A DNA stretch of 64,000 bases from Rallus limicola (taxonomy: Eukaryota; Chordata; Aves; Gruiformes; Rallidae), in NCBI GenBank assembly GCA_022605955.1, contig JAKCOZ010000020.1, positions 4,515,001-4,579,000 on the forward strand, written 5' to 3'. Position 1 is the first letter of the stretch. Every line of letters starts with the position of its first letter. A program made the translations under genes and the position numbers. The notes beneath the pieces were generated by a model. It worked only from the letters and a program-made list of their open reading frames with translations, had not been told where the DNA came from and ran no database searches. Positions 31,608-42,470 of the stretch are shown one piece after another.

Positions 31608-32225
31608 AGAGTATCCTGGGGGTCCTGGTGGGTGACAGGGTGGCCATGAGCCAGCAGTGTGTCCTGGGGTCTGAGAGAGACAATGGGATCCTGGGGGCAT
31701 CAGGAGGAGTGTGGCAGCAGGTGACAGGAGGGGATCCTCCCCCTCTGCTCTGCCCTGCTCAGGCCCCACCTGCAGTGTTGTGTCCAGTGCTGGGCTCCCT
31801 GGGATCAAAAGGACAGGGATCTCCTGGAGAGAGTCCAGAGGAGGCTACGGAGATGCTGAAGGGCCTGGAGCATCTCCCCTGTGAGGAAAGGCTGAGGGAG
31901 CTGGGGCTGTTCAGCCTGGAGGAGACTAAGGGGGGACCTAATTAATGTTTATCAATATCTTAAGCATGGGATGCAGGGGGACATGGCCAGCCCCTTTTCA
32001 GTGTCTGTGGGGACAGGACAAGGGGCAATGGCTGCAAGTTGGAGCACAGGGAGTTCTGCACCAAAGTGGGGAAGAACTTTTCCCCAGTGAGGGTGAGGGA
32101 GCCCTGGGCCAGGCTGCCCAGGGGGTGTGGAGTCTCCTTCTCTGGAGAGATTCCAGCCCCGTCTGGACACTGCCCTGTGCAATCTGAGCTGGGAGCTGCT
32201 CTGGCAGGGGCTTGGACCTGATGAT
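31608..32225 (+). mobile_element. CR1 LINE, 5'-truncated, downstream of DHX37
   Basis: The copy begins CTGGGGGTCCTGGTGGGTGA (reverse-transcriptase end region, several frame breaks), runs through the same block as the intron 6 and intron 9 copies, and ends at GCTTGGACCTGATGATTA without the 8-bp tail. Its 3' end is therefore clipped. Same recent subfamily. Confidence 0.9.
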
Positions 32226-33002
32226 TAACCTTGGTTTAAATGCTTCGTTCCAAATCTCTGCTCCTACCTTGCTCGGTGCTGCAGGCACTTGCATCTCCTG
32301 CTGCCCCTGCTCAGCTCTGCGGTTTGCCAGTCCTGTGTGGGATGATCCGGTGCCCCTGTGCCAGCCTGTGCTCCCTGGGCTGGAGCACTTTGGGAATGCA
32401 GCAGCTTTGAGGAAGCAGGGCAGGCTTTGACCACATCAGCTGCTCATTCCACAGCACGAAACCACAGTCCCAGAAGAAAACATAGAGCTGGGGTTCACCT
32501 TCACCTGTTCCTTTCCCTGGAGCTCACACGCTGGTAACTTGTGCTGCCTCTCCAAGCTCCATCCCAGCAGGGCTGTGGGCAGGGTCCCTCCTGTGCTCAG
32601 GCTCTGGGGGAAGCATCCCAGGCATGGAAGATGCCCATGGGAAGGGCCCATGGCTCCCAGGCGCTGCAAGGGGACATGAATAAATGGTACAAGTAGGTGA
32701 TGGTGCTGAAACGCCAGCTTTGGCTTTCCAGAAAGGAGGGAATGATAGTGTGCAGGGTCCAGCAGTAACAGGGGGATGCTGAGAGGCGCTGGCCGGGCTC
32801 CCTCCTCCCCAGGCATGAAGGGAAGCTGTTTGCGAACTCCTTTGTGCTCACGGAAGGGAAAACAAAGGAAAATCCCCTGGTTATTTACACAATACCGAAG
32901 GGAAATTAGGACTGCGGTGGGGAACGGGTCCCGGGAAGGCACCGGCAGCCCCGTGCCGGCGGGAAAGGCCGTTCGGCGCGGGGCGGGGAGAGCAAAATAA
33001 AG
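32226..33002. other. Intergenic spacer before the tRNA cluster
   Basis: No exon, repeat or RNA gene recognised. Sequence becomes GC-rich from about 32900 as it enters the tRNA region. A run of four A's at 32994-32997 provides a T4 terminator for the minus-strand tRNA-Ala. Confidence 0.55.
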
Positions 33003-33074
33003 TGGAGATGCCGGGGATTGAACCCGGGGCCTCATACATGCAAAGCATGCGCTCTACCACTGAGCTACATCCCC
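33003..33074 (-). tRNA. tRNA-Ala, anticodon UGC
   Basis: On the minus strand, 72 bases fold as a standard cloverleaf: acceptor GGGGATG, A box TAGCTCAGTGG, anticodon stem CATGC/GTATG around loop TTTGCAT (anticodon TGC), T arm with GGTTCAATCC, and acceptor end CATCTCCA. The CCA tail is added after transcription. It points away from the other four tRNAs. It differs from the plus-strand Ala gene at 34656-34727 at two positions. Confidence 0.95.
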
Positions 33075-33267
33075 TGCTTATGGGAAGGGTTCGTATGGCT
33101 CCCATACAGCCCTGCGCGACGCCGGTCAGGCCCGGCGGGCGGATCGGGGCTCCGCTGGCACTGGCGGAAGCCCCGCGGGGATGCGGCGGGGGATGGCGGG
33201 GGCTCCGCGCTGCTGGAGGCAGCTGGGTCCTTCTACTGCGAGGCGGGAAGATGCGCCCTTGTGTCCG

Positions 33268-33339
33268 TCCTCGTTAGTATAGTGGTGAGTATCCCCGCCT
33301 GTCACGCGGGAGACCGGGGTTCGATTCCCCGACGGGGAG
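33268..33339 (+). tRNA. tRNA-Asp, anticodon GUC
   Basis: 72 bases; acceptor TCCTCGT pairs with ACGGGGAG, A box TTAGTATAGTGG, anticodon loop CTGTCAC (GTC), B box GGTTCGATTCC. A T4 run at 33348-33351 serves as Pol III terminator. Identical to the second Asp gene at 33985-34056. Confidence 0.96.
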
Positions 33340-33691
33340 GCCGCATCTTTTGGCCCCCGTTCCCCTCGTGTTTTCCGGTGCAGGGATTTGCCGGGGCACC
33401 CGCCTACCACCACCCCCGCCCCGGGCAGCCCGTGGGTGGGAGAGGTCGGGGCAGAGATGTGTTTTTCTGCCCGGGAAGGGGGAGCGGGATCCGCCGTTCT
33501 TCCCAGGTGCCTTCTGCGGGCATTTGGGAGGATCAGGGGTTGCTGCGGGGGATGGGGGAGCGACGCCCCTTCAGGAACCGGGTGGTGCTGCCGCCCCGGG
33601 CAGCCACGCGTGGGGAAGTGGGGGGAACCACCGAGGGCCACGGGTGGGCTGGGTGGGGTCGTATCCGCGGCCAGTGGGAACTCTTTTCGCC

Positions 33692-33764
33692 GCCGAAATA
33701 GCTCAGTTGGGAGAGCGTTAGACTGAAGATCTAAAGGTCCCTGGTTCGATCCCGGGTTTCGGCA
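33692..33764 (+). tRNA. tRNA-Phe, anticodon GAA
   Basis: 73 bases; acceptor GCCGAAA pairs with TTTCGGC, A box TAGCTCAGTTGG, anticodon loop CTGAAGA (GAA), B box GGTTCGATCCC. No intron. A long T run from 33772 ends transcription. Confidence 0.96.
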
Positions 33765-33984
33765 GGAGTTGTTTTTTTTTCCTCTTCCCCCATCACCCCG
33801 CGGGTGTCGGCGATGCCTTTTGCCGCCGAGGCTGGACCCGCGGGCTCTGAGAGGGGTGTCTGCCGCGGGTCGCTCCGCAGGCGCTCACCCGTGAGCCGTT
33901 TCGCGGCAGGAGGCTGTTCCTCGCCGAGGCGGCTGCGGTGCATCGCTTCCATAGGGCCCCCCTCCGAAAGTGTACCGTAAGCCG

Positions 33985-34056
33985 TCCTCGTTAGTATAGT
34001 GGTGAGTATCCCCGCCTGTCACGCGGGAGACCGGGGTTCGATTCCCCGACGGGGAG
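33985..34056 (+). tRNA. tRNA-Asp, anticodon GUC (second copy)
   Basis: 72 bases, identical to the gene at 33268-33339 and preceded by the same CCG triplet. The T5 terminator is at 34068-34072. A local duplicate kept uniform either by recent duplication or by gene conversion. Confidence 0.96.
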
Positions 34057-34189
34057 GTTGTAGCATCTTTTTGGAACGTTTTGTTTTTTTTCCCCCCTTA
34101 TTTAGTGGGCTCGCTCAGCCTGCAGAAGGCTGCGGGGAGCCCTTCCTGCGGCGTCCCGATGCTTACGGGGTCCCACGGGGAGAGGGGCT

Positions 34190-34465
34190 GGTCACCAGGG
34201 AGCGCGGGGACGGGACAAGGGGCGGTGGCGCCCAGCTGACAGAGGGCAGGGTTAGGGCAGGCGTTAGGAAGGAATTCTTCACCCTGAGCCCGGCACAGGC
34301 TGCCCAGAGAGGCTGGGGCTGCCCCTGGGTCCCTGGCAGGGTTCAAGGCCGGGTTGGCTGGGGCTTGGGGCACCCTGGGCTGGTGAGGGTGTCCCTGCCC
34401 ATGGCAGGGGCTTGGAACTGGATGATCTTTGAGGCACTTTCCAACCCACAGCGTTCTCTGATTAA
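34190..34465 (+). mobile_element. CR1 LINE 3' fragment within the tRNA cluster
   Basis: CR1 landmarks GGTTAGGGCAGGCGTTAGGA, CACAGGCTGCCCAGAGAGGC and CTTGGAACTGGATGATCTTT lead to a worn tail (GCGTTCTCTGATTA). It sits between the second Asp and the second Ala gene; insertion next to Pol III genes is common in vertebrates. Confidence 0.85.
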
Positions 34466-34655
34466 TATTTTCATTTCTGACGGATTTTTTAAATAAAAAG
34501 CGGGTTTGTGTCTCCAAGAGCCGTCTGAAGTTCACGCGGAGCTCCCCCATCCCCTCCCTGCCCGCTCCCAGGCACCGCACCAGCCCCAGCCCGGCTTCTC
34601 CCGCACGACGCCGCGCCGGACCTGGCCGCCAGGCTGGGCGGGCAACGCGGGGCAC

Positions 34656-34727
34656 GGGGATGTAGCTCAGCGGTAGAGCGCATGCTTTGCATGTATGAGG
34701 TCCCGGGTTCAATCCCCGGCATCTCCA
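34656..34727 (+). tRNA. tRNA-Ala, anticodon UGC (second copy)
   Basis: 72 bases; acceptor GGGGATG pairs with CATCTCC, A box TAGCTCAGCGG, anticodon loop TTTGCAT (TGC), B box GGTTCAATCCC, T9 terminator at 34745-34753. Forms an inverted pair with the Ala gene at 33003-33074. Confidence 0.95.
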
Positions 34728-34759
34728 GTAAAGCCTTGCTTCGGTTTTTTTTTCCCCTC

Positions 34760-37400
34760 TTTTTCTTCTCTTCCCCCTTCTGATGTATTTTACCCAGGGC
34801 GGAACCACGGTACACCGTACTGTGAAGGCTCACGGTGGCAGTTTCTCAATGGCACAAAAGGATTTGGGGCTTTTTTTTGCCACTAGGCTCTCCTCAGGAC
34901 TATGCAAACACAGGATCTCGTGTCCCTCTGGGTGTTCTGCTACCACCCTCCAGCCCTGCACACACAGAGCAGCCTAAAAAGGAGGGAGAAGCACTAAACC
35001 CTCACACACAGGGCAGTGCTGGCCTGCTAACCCTGCTTGTTTTCTCTTCATCTCTTGTCATCTCTGGCTCTGGGGCTCTGCACCACACTCCCAGAGCCAA
35101 GGGCACAAATCCCAGGACACCACCGGCTGGCTGCGATGGTGCAGGAGCTTCTCCCCGGCTCTGCGGCGCCTCCTCACCTCTCAGCTGTGCTGCTCCAGCG
35201 GGCAGCCCCTTGGCAGCGTGACCAGGCCTGGCTCGGAGCAGGTCGGGAGGAACTCTGGGCAAACAAACTCCCTGCTCTCATCTCCTTGGGCTGGCTGTGC
35301 TCACACAGTTCTTTCCCGCCTGGGAAGCTCTTCCAAGCTGGGAGGGCTGAAAGACAAAGCACAGAGAGAGCAAGGCCCACGCAGAGCTTGAAAAAGCTTT
35401 TATCTACCCACTTCAGTTCCCAGCAGTTTATCTACACCGTTATCAACCGCATACCCAGTGCTCTCTGGCAGGGGAGAGCCCAGACCTGTGTGACATGACA
35501 TTTCCTGCCAGGGCAGTTAGAGTGCTGCTTGTGCTATTTATTAACTGGGGTTACTTCTGGTTATTTCCTGCAGCACCCTTAGCGTGAAGATCTCTGTTGT
35601 AAACAGCTCTTGTTGTAAAGATCTCTCTGGGCAGCTGTGCTTCTGGAATCTACCCTGCATGTGAGGCAAGGAAGAGATGGTTCCTGCCCCAGGGAGCTTG
35701 TAAGAACAGGCACAAAGGGACAGAATTTTGGGCAGGGTAAATCAGTATTTGTCAGTTGATCATGGTCTGTTACAACCAACAGACTATTCACCAAGCAAGG
35801 GGTGTCCCACACACTCTGCAGGAGGAACATGGAGTGGCTTTGTTCACAGAAAAGCCCCTCCCTGCTCAGGAAAGGGCTGTTCCACAAACCAGCCTGCTGT
35901 ATTTTTACCCTCTTCCTCTTACAGATCTCCATGTTGTCATGAAACACACTGCCATGAGCCTTTTCAGCCATTTTCAGAGCAGCCCTGTGTGTAACTACAA
36001 GAGTAAGTTTAGCATTCCTCACTTGCAGATGAGGAAAGCCCTAAATCTGAAAGGCTATTGCAATCTTTTATGTTTATAAAACAATATAAGCCACAGAGCA
36101 CAATCCAAACCTGAGAAGAAAACAAAACACTTTTGTGAATTAGTTTTTCCCCCAGCTAAATGACCCAGTTATTTGGGATCACCATGATTACTCTTGCCAT
36201 GCTGAGCTTTAATAGAAACTCAATGTACCAACAGTGAGAAGCTCCGCAGAGCATTCCCCTCCTGTAAGAGTGTCAGACAAATACAGGCTCTTTTCCTCAA
36301 ACCAATCACAAAGCTGTTGCTGTGCCTCTGCTCCCTTCCTACTGGTGTGCAGCTCTGGGTGTTATCTGTGTCCTTCTGGTAGGCAGCGGTTTTCCTTGGG
36401 TGCAGGCAAACGCAGGATGGCGTAGGTGGATTGAACCGAAAGGCATTTCGTGCATCTTGCAAACAAAGCCCCATTTTGTTCTCAGCTATGCCCTTGAATC
36501 GCTCTGGGGTTTGACTAGGATGGCACAGGAGCCAGTGGAGCACAACAGAGATCTCCCAGGAGGTGCTCTGTGAGCAAGAACACAACACAAAACAGGCAGC
36601 ATTATTTTTTTTCACTTGTGACTGATTTTACCCCAGCAGCAAAGCCTTAGTCCTGAATTATAAGCTCCCTTTTACCTGAGAGGTGTGCTCTGTGTGCATA
36701 TAGACATACTCAGGGAGTGTATCTCACACAGACCCTGAGCCCTTTGTCTGCCAGGCCTCTTCTGCTCCTTACTTCACCTCTCCCCTCCCTGAGTCACCCG
36801 CAGCCCGCTCTGGCTGGCACCCCCGCATCGCTGCAGCAGCCAGACACCCAACAAGCATCCCCCGCGCCTTGCCCCACCGGCCGTAGAGGCACCAACCTGC
36901 CTGCAGGCCTCACCTAGGCCAGGCCCTGCGGGTCTGTGCCGCCTCAGACCGAGCCTGGCTGGGGGAACCGCGCTCCCCCGCCGCTTCTTCCCTCCCCTCG
37001 CGTGCTGGAACCCATCGGAGGGTTCTGAAGTTGAAATACGTGTCTCCCTCGGGCCTGAGCCCGCGGGTAGGGGGTACCTCACAGCCTGCCCCCGGCAAGG
37101 CCCGCGGGCAGAGCTGCACTGCCCTGCTCTGCCCTTCCCTCTGCCTCCGGGGAAACACTACCTTTGAAACGGGGACGCAACCGTAGGGCTTTAAATCTCT
37201 GAAGAAAACGGAAGCGCCCACAAAACCTAAAGGGGGCTCGACGCGCTGAAGCGCCTCAACCCCCCCCCGTCCCGATCCGGTGCGGCCGCACCAGGTTTTC
37301 CCTCACGCTCCTCCACGCACACACCGCCACCCCTGAGCGCGATAAGAGCCGCACCACGCCCCGAAGGCGCTGACTCCGCCGCTGTGACCGGACCTTGATT
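34760..37400. other. Intergenic DNA between the tRNA cluster and UBC
   Basis: I recognise no gene, CR1 or LTR here. It turns GC-rich at about 36780 and merges into the UBC promoter island. Open frames on either strand lack splice context or family resemblance. Confidence 0.55.
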
Positions 37401-37587
37401 CCTTCCGCCCACACGGTAGAACCGTGGCGTGCGCCACAGGAAAAAGTAGTGCCTGGCGGAATGATCTGAGCCTCAGGGGCGGAGCGAGGAAGCCTATATA
37501 AGGGGCGGGAGGGGAATGTGTGGCGCAGTTGTAGCCGCTTAAGGCGCGGAGGTTGCTTTATTTTTGGTTTCGCCTGTGAGCCCTGTG
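37400..37587 (+). promoter_or_regulatory. UBC: UBC promoter with TATA box and noncoding first exon
   Basis: A perfect TATA box (TATATAA, 37495-37501) lies between two GC boxes (GGGGCGG at 37476-37482 and 37502-37508). Transcription should begin near 37525. The noncoding first exon then runs to about 37587, where a consensus donor (GTGAGTG) begins a 559-base leader intron ending TTTCCAG at 38146. This TATA plus leader-intron layout is that of vertebrate polyubiquitin genes. I did not find a canonical heat-shock element (three alternating GAA/TTC units). Confidence 0.8.
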
Positions 37588-37869
37588 GTGAGTGCGCGGG
37601 CCCTCGGTTTCGCTGTGCCGCGGCGGGGAAAGCGGAGGGTAGGGCTACTTGCCGTGGCGGCGGCAGGGTGTTGAGGCATGCTGGGTGGGAGGCAATATAA
37701 GGCTGGGGCGGGAGGGGGAAGGGGGATGCGGCTGAGGAGATAACGGGCGGCGCGGAAAGGGCGGGAGGGGAGCGCGGGCAGCGAACTTTTCCTCGCCCTT
37801 AACGACAGCACCATGAGCTAGCGGCGGCGATGGAGAAGGGTGGGAGAGAAGGCTCCAGGCCGCCTTGGG

Positions 37870-37914
37870 AAAATGGCGGCTGCGCAGGCGCACCGGCACC
37901 TCAAGATGGTGGCG
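37870..37914 (+). promoter_or_regulatory. UBC: Pair of YY1-type sites in the UBC leader intron
   Basis: AAAATGGCGGC (37870-37880) and AAGATGGTGGCG (37903-37914) match the YY1 consensus AANATGGCGGC in the same orientation, 33 bases apart, with an NRF1-like GCGCAGGCGC between. YY1 sites in the leader intron of human UBC are reported to drive intron-mediated enhancement. Function here is inferred. Confidence 0.55.
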
Positions 37915-38131
37915 AGCGCGCGCGCGCCTTGGGCGGGAAGAGGAAGGGGCGCGTGCGCAGCTCCGCCTTTCGGGTGTGCGGGCGGTGCCTTCGCTGTGAC
38001 GCTACAGGGCGTGGCGGGGGGGGCGGCCCTTGACTTGGCGCGCGGACCTCCGGTGTGCTGCCGGCGGGGGCGTGATGCCGGTGGCCGTTGTGCCTTCCGG
38101 TGGGAAGGACGGGTGGAACTAACGGCCGTGA

Positions 38132-39298
<1,167 letters not shown>

Positions 39299-39353
39299 AC
39301 CGACAGGTCGTTGCTTGCTTACCAGTAAAAGTTCCTCTGCACTTGTTCATTCC

Positions 39354-39359
39354 AATAAA
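39354..39359 (+). terminator. UBC: UBC poly(A) signal (proximal)
   Basis: AATAAA 56 bases after the stop codon, giving a very short 3'UTR typical of polyubiquitin mRNAs. Confidence 0.8.
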
Positions 39360-39434
39360 GCTGTTGCATCCACAAAAGTTCATGTCTCAAGTTATGTGAA
39401 CAACTGTTTATGCCGTTAGCCAGTCTCACTCTCT

Positions 39435-39440
39435 AATAAA
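39435..39440 (+). terminator. UBC: UBC poly(A) signal (distal, candidate)
   Basis: A second AATAAA 81 bases after the first. It may give a slightly longer mRNA. Confidence 0.4.
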
Positions 39441-42250
39441 CTGTAATTACCTAGCTTCCCCTACAGAGGTGTTGCTGAACTCCTTATGCAAGGCTTTTGT
39501 GTGGCTGGCAAGTGTAATCCTTCAGCTCCGGGTTTCCTGAAGTTGTGTAAGTGTTCTTATAACCAGCTGAAGCTCAATGCCAGGCTGCAGGTGTTACGCA
39601 GCTGGGAGGTTGTGTAATCGTGTGTGTGTGTGTGTAATGTGAAACTGCAGTTGTTTTCGAGCTGGGAGGCTTGGATAATAACTGCTTTGCCCAGTAATTG
39701 CCAGGTCCTGCCCCTGGTGTTTCTGTTTGTTGTGTGGGTGCATCTAAGGCCAGCAACCTTCTCTCAGGGTCTGATGGCAGCTCTTAGGCTGCAGTAGGAC
39801 ATGGCTACTGACCCTGCAAGCCACCTGCCAGAGAGGTGATGTGGCTAGCAGTGGGTTGTGCATCATTCAGTTAGGGGCACAAGTTGTGTTTTTAAGAGCC
39901 TAAGCATTCTGAGCACACATGGGAGCTGGGGTGTGCTACCTGCTTTAAAGGCTTGGAATAAGCTCTCATTGTAGCTTTCACCAAGGGAAACACTACAGGA
40001 TAGATGAGCTAAAGCAGATGGTGGGGAGCAGTTCCCATCTGCTGTAGAACAGTGAAGTCTCCACTGAGGTGTTATGTGGTGACATGGAGGTGGCTGAATG
40101 TGGGAGGTCCTGAGTGGTTAACCACTGCACTGGCGAGCAGGAAACCAGAACTCTCCCATGATAACGTGGTGGCCCTGGAAGGGGATGTGGCAGGGGTTGG
40201 AACAGCTTTTGGTTGCTTCCTCACCCCTCTGCGGGACCCGATGTGCTCTCCCTGTCTGAGGGAAGAGCAGAGTGGCAGGGTTGGACTCCTGACAGCGATG
40301 GCTACCGTGAGAGCTGTGGAAGGTGGTTTTGGCACCTTGCAGTGGGGAAGGAACAGGTTTGGATGTGAAGATGGGTGCTGAATTGGAGGAAGCCCTTGGT
40401 GCCCTCTGTGCCAGGTAGGAGTTTGTGACACATCATCACTGGGCTCTGGGGGTGTTTCCGGGGGCTTCCACAGGAGGATGGAAGCCTGAGGTGGTGCTGG
40501 TGCAGTGAGCTGAACCCTCAACAAACCAGTGATAAAGGTTGGGGCTCTGCAGTGGTCTGGCCACTGGACTGTTTGAGCTCATGCAGTGATTCCAGATCCA
40601 ACCCTTGAGCAGGTTTGGGATGCTGTAATGGGGTTCCTCAAGCCTCACGTTTGATGCAGCTTGGGTGGGTGTTCCTGGGGGGGAAGGGAGCTGCTTTCAG
40701 GTACAAAGAAGCTGCAGCCTGGTTGTGCTTTCATAGCTCCTTTCTCTAGGTGCAGGTGAAGCTTTGCCTTGGAAATAAACTGCAGGCAGTGCTGATGGGG
40801 GAAGAGCTGCAGGAAGAGATAGGGATGCTTGATGAATTAGAGGAAATGATTTTAAAAGGCTTAGTAAAACCCCTGTGATGCCCTCCTTACCGGTGTCAGT
40901 GATGGCCTGGTGTGCCCTCGGAGAGGCTGTGCTGCCACTGGGCAAAGGGAGAGCTCAGAGAAACCTGCGCTGTGGTTTCGTAAGCTGAGTCCAAGTGCTG
41001 ATCTCTGCAGGTCGCTGTGCTGGATTTGACGAACTTCAAAGGGCTGTTGATGGTGGCAGCATAGAGACAACAGCTGGGGTAGGATAAACCACAGAACAGC
41101 AGTGTTTGATAAAAGCAGTGAAGCATTTCCTGAATGTTAAGGCTGTCCTGCTGCAGCCATGGAAGTATCTGCTGTCGTCTTTGTGCTGTCCCACAGAGCC
41201 TCTGGGTACCTCCTGGATGTTACTTGGGTTTGTTGTTTTCTGAAGGACAGCTCCTTTCATGGGATTTCTTCTGAGAAAGGTGATTTAAAGGAAAGGAGAA
41301 CACAGCACACGCTTTGTGTGGGGCTTGAAAGCATTGCTGCTGGGAAACAGGGTATGGCTGGCAGCCACCTCTGCTGCAGAGACCCAGCCGGCACCGAACA
41401 GACAGACTGATTGCTCCAGCAATTAAACACTGGGCAGCAAGGTCTAGAAGGTAAAAAAAGATGTAATTAAGGTTAATGACACAGATGCGGGTGTTCTACA
41501 AAAGTGAAGGCCATGGGAAGAGCCGGGTCCTGGCCTCTGCCTGGGTGGGAACAGGGTCCCCACACACATCGCATCATGGGGATAGCATTTGGCAGGTAGA
41601 TGCACTCCAGTTTCTAGACTCTAGCTCAGATCAGTTCCAGTTTGGACAGTGGGATGATGTGTCTAGTTACTGTAAAATAGACTCCCACAAACTGGACGCT
41701 GTTTTTTCTGCTGCCTTCTGGACACTTTGAGGGATGAGTCTCAACCAGGCTTTGATTCAGGTCTGCTTCAGCTGTGCACAAAAGACCCGATTCCTTGGAA
41801 AACCAGAGGTGAGTAATGGACTCAGGGATGTTTTCTTCTCGGGGAGAGCCTGGGGTTGAGGTCAGGGGCTGACAGCTGCTCTGATCCCCTTTCCAGATAC
41901 ACCAAACCCTGCTGTGAAACTGGGCTGCAGCCACCCCCTTGCGAACGTTGTGACCCCTGAGGAACCCAGTCCATCCCTGGGGGGGGGGGGAGGAGGGGTG
42001 TCTCATGGGCTGTATATGTGCCCATATAGAGGACAAACAGAGAATTGCGCTGGTGACCGTGGGGACCAGTGCTCTGCTTCATCCCTTGCTGCCTGCCAGC
42101 TGTGTGACATACTTCTTGGATGCCCCCGAACTGGATTTTCCTGCCCCAATTATCCCCGTGCCCGGGGCAGCGGCAGCAGAAGCGGTCAGGGACAGGACGA
42201 GGTCCTTTCCTCATCCGAGCGGCGACTCCGGCTCGTATTTCACGCCCACA
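39441..42250. other. Intergenic DNA between UBC and SCARB1
   Basis: No gene recognised. A TG microsatellite lies at about 39619-39634 and a G-rich run near 41981-42000. Two stretches, about 40110-40165 and 40535-40605, loosely resemble tRNA-derived SINE heads. CpG content rises from about 42150 into the SCARB1 promoter. Confidence 0.5.
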
Positions 42251-42299
42251 CGCTCTTAAATCTCCCGTATCCCTTTAAATCTCTCTCCCTGCACCAGGG

Positions 42300-42470
42300 T
42301 ACGTGCGGGTTTATGTGGAGAATATCCACGGCCCCCGGGTGCGCGGAGCGAGGGGGCGGGGCTCTGACAGGCCACGCCCCTCGCCCCCGCCCCCTCCACC
42401 GCCCCGGGCCGGGCCGCGGGGGCATAAAGCGGCGGCGGCTGCGCTGGGCTCGGCTCTGCTGTGCCGCGCC
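42300..42470 (+). promoter_or_regulatory. SCARB1: SCARB1 promoter with GC boxes and a TATA-like element
   Basis: Strong GC boxes lie at 42352-42361 (GGGGGCGGGG), 42371-42380 (GCCACGCCCC) and about 42384-42394 (CCCCCGCCCC). A CATAAA element at 42423-42428 stands 43 bases before the start codon. Sp1-type sites are known drivers of mammalian SCARB1. The 5'UTR must be very short if the CATAAA box is used. Confidence 0.6.
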
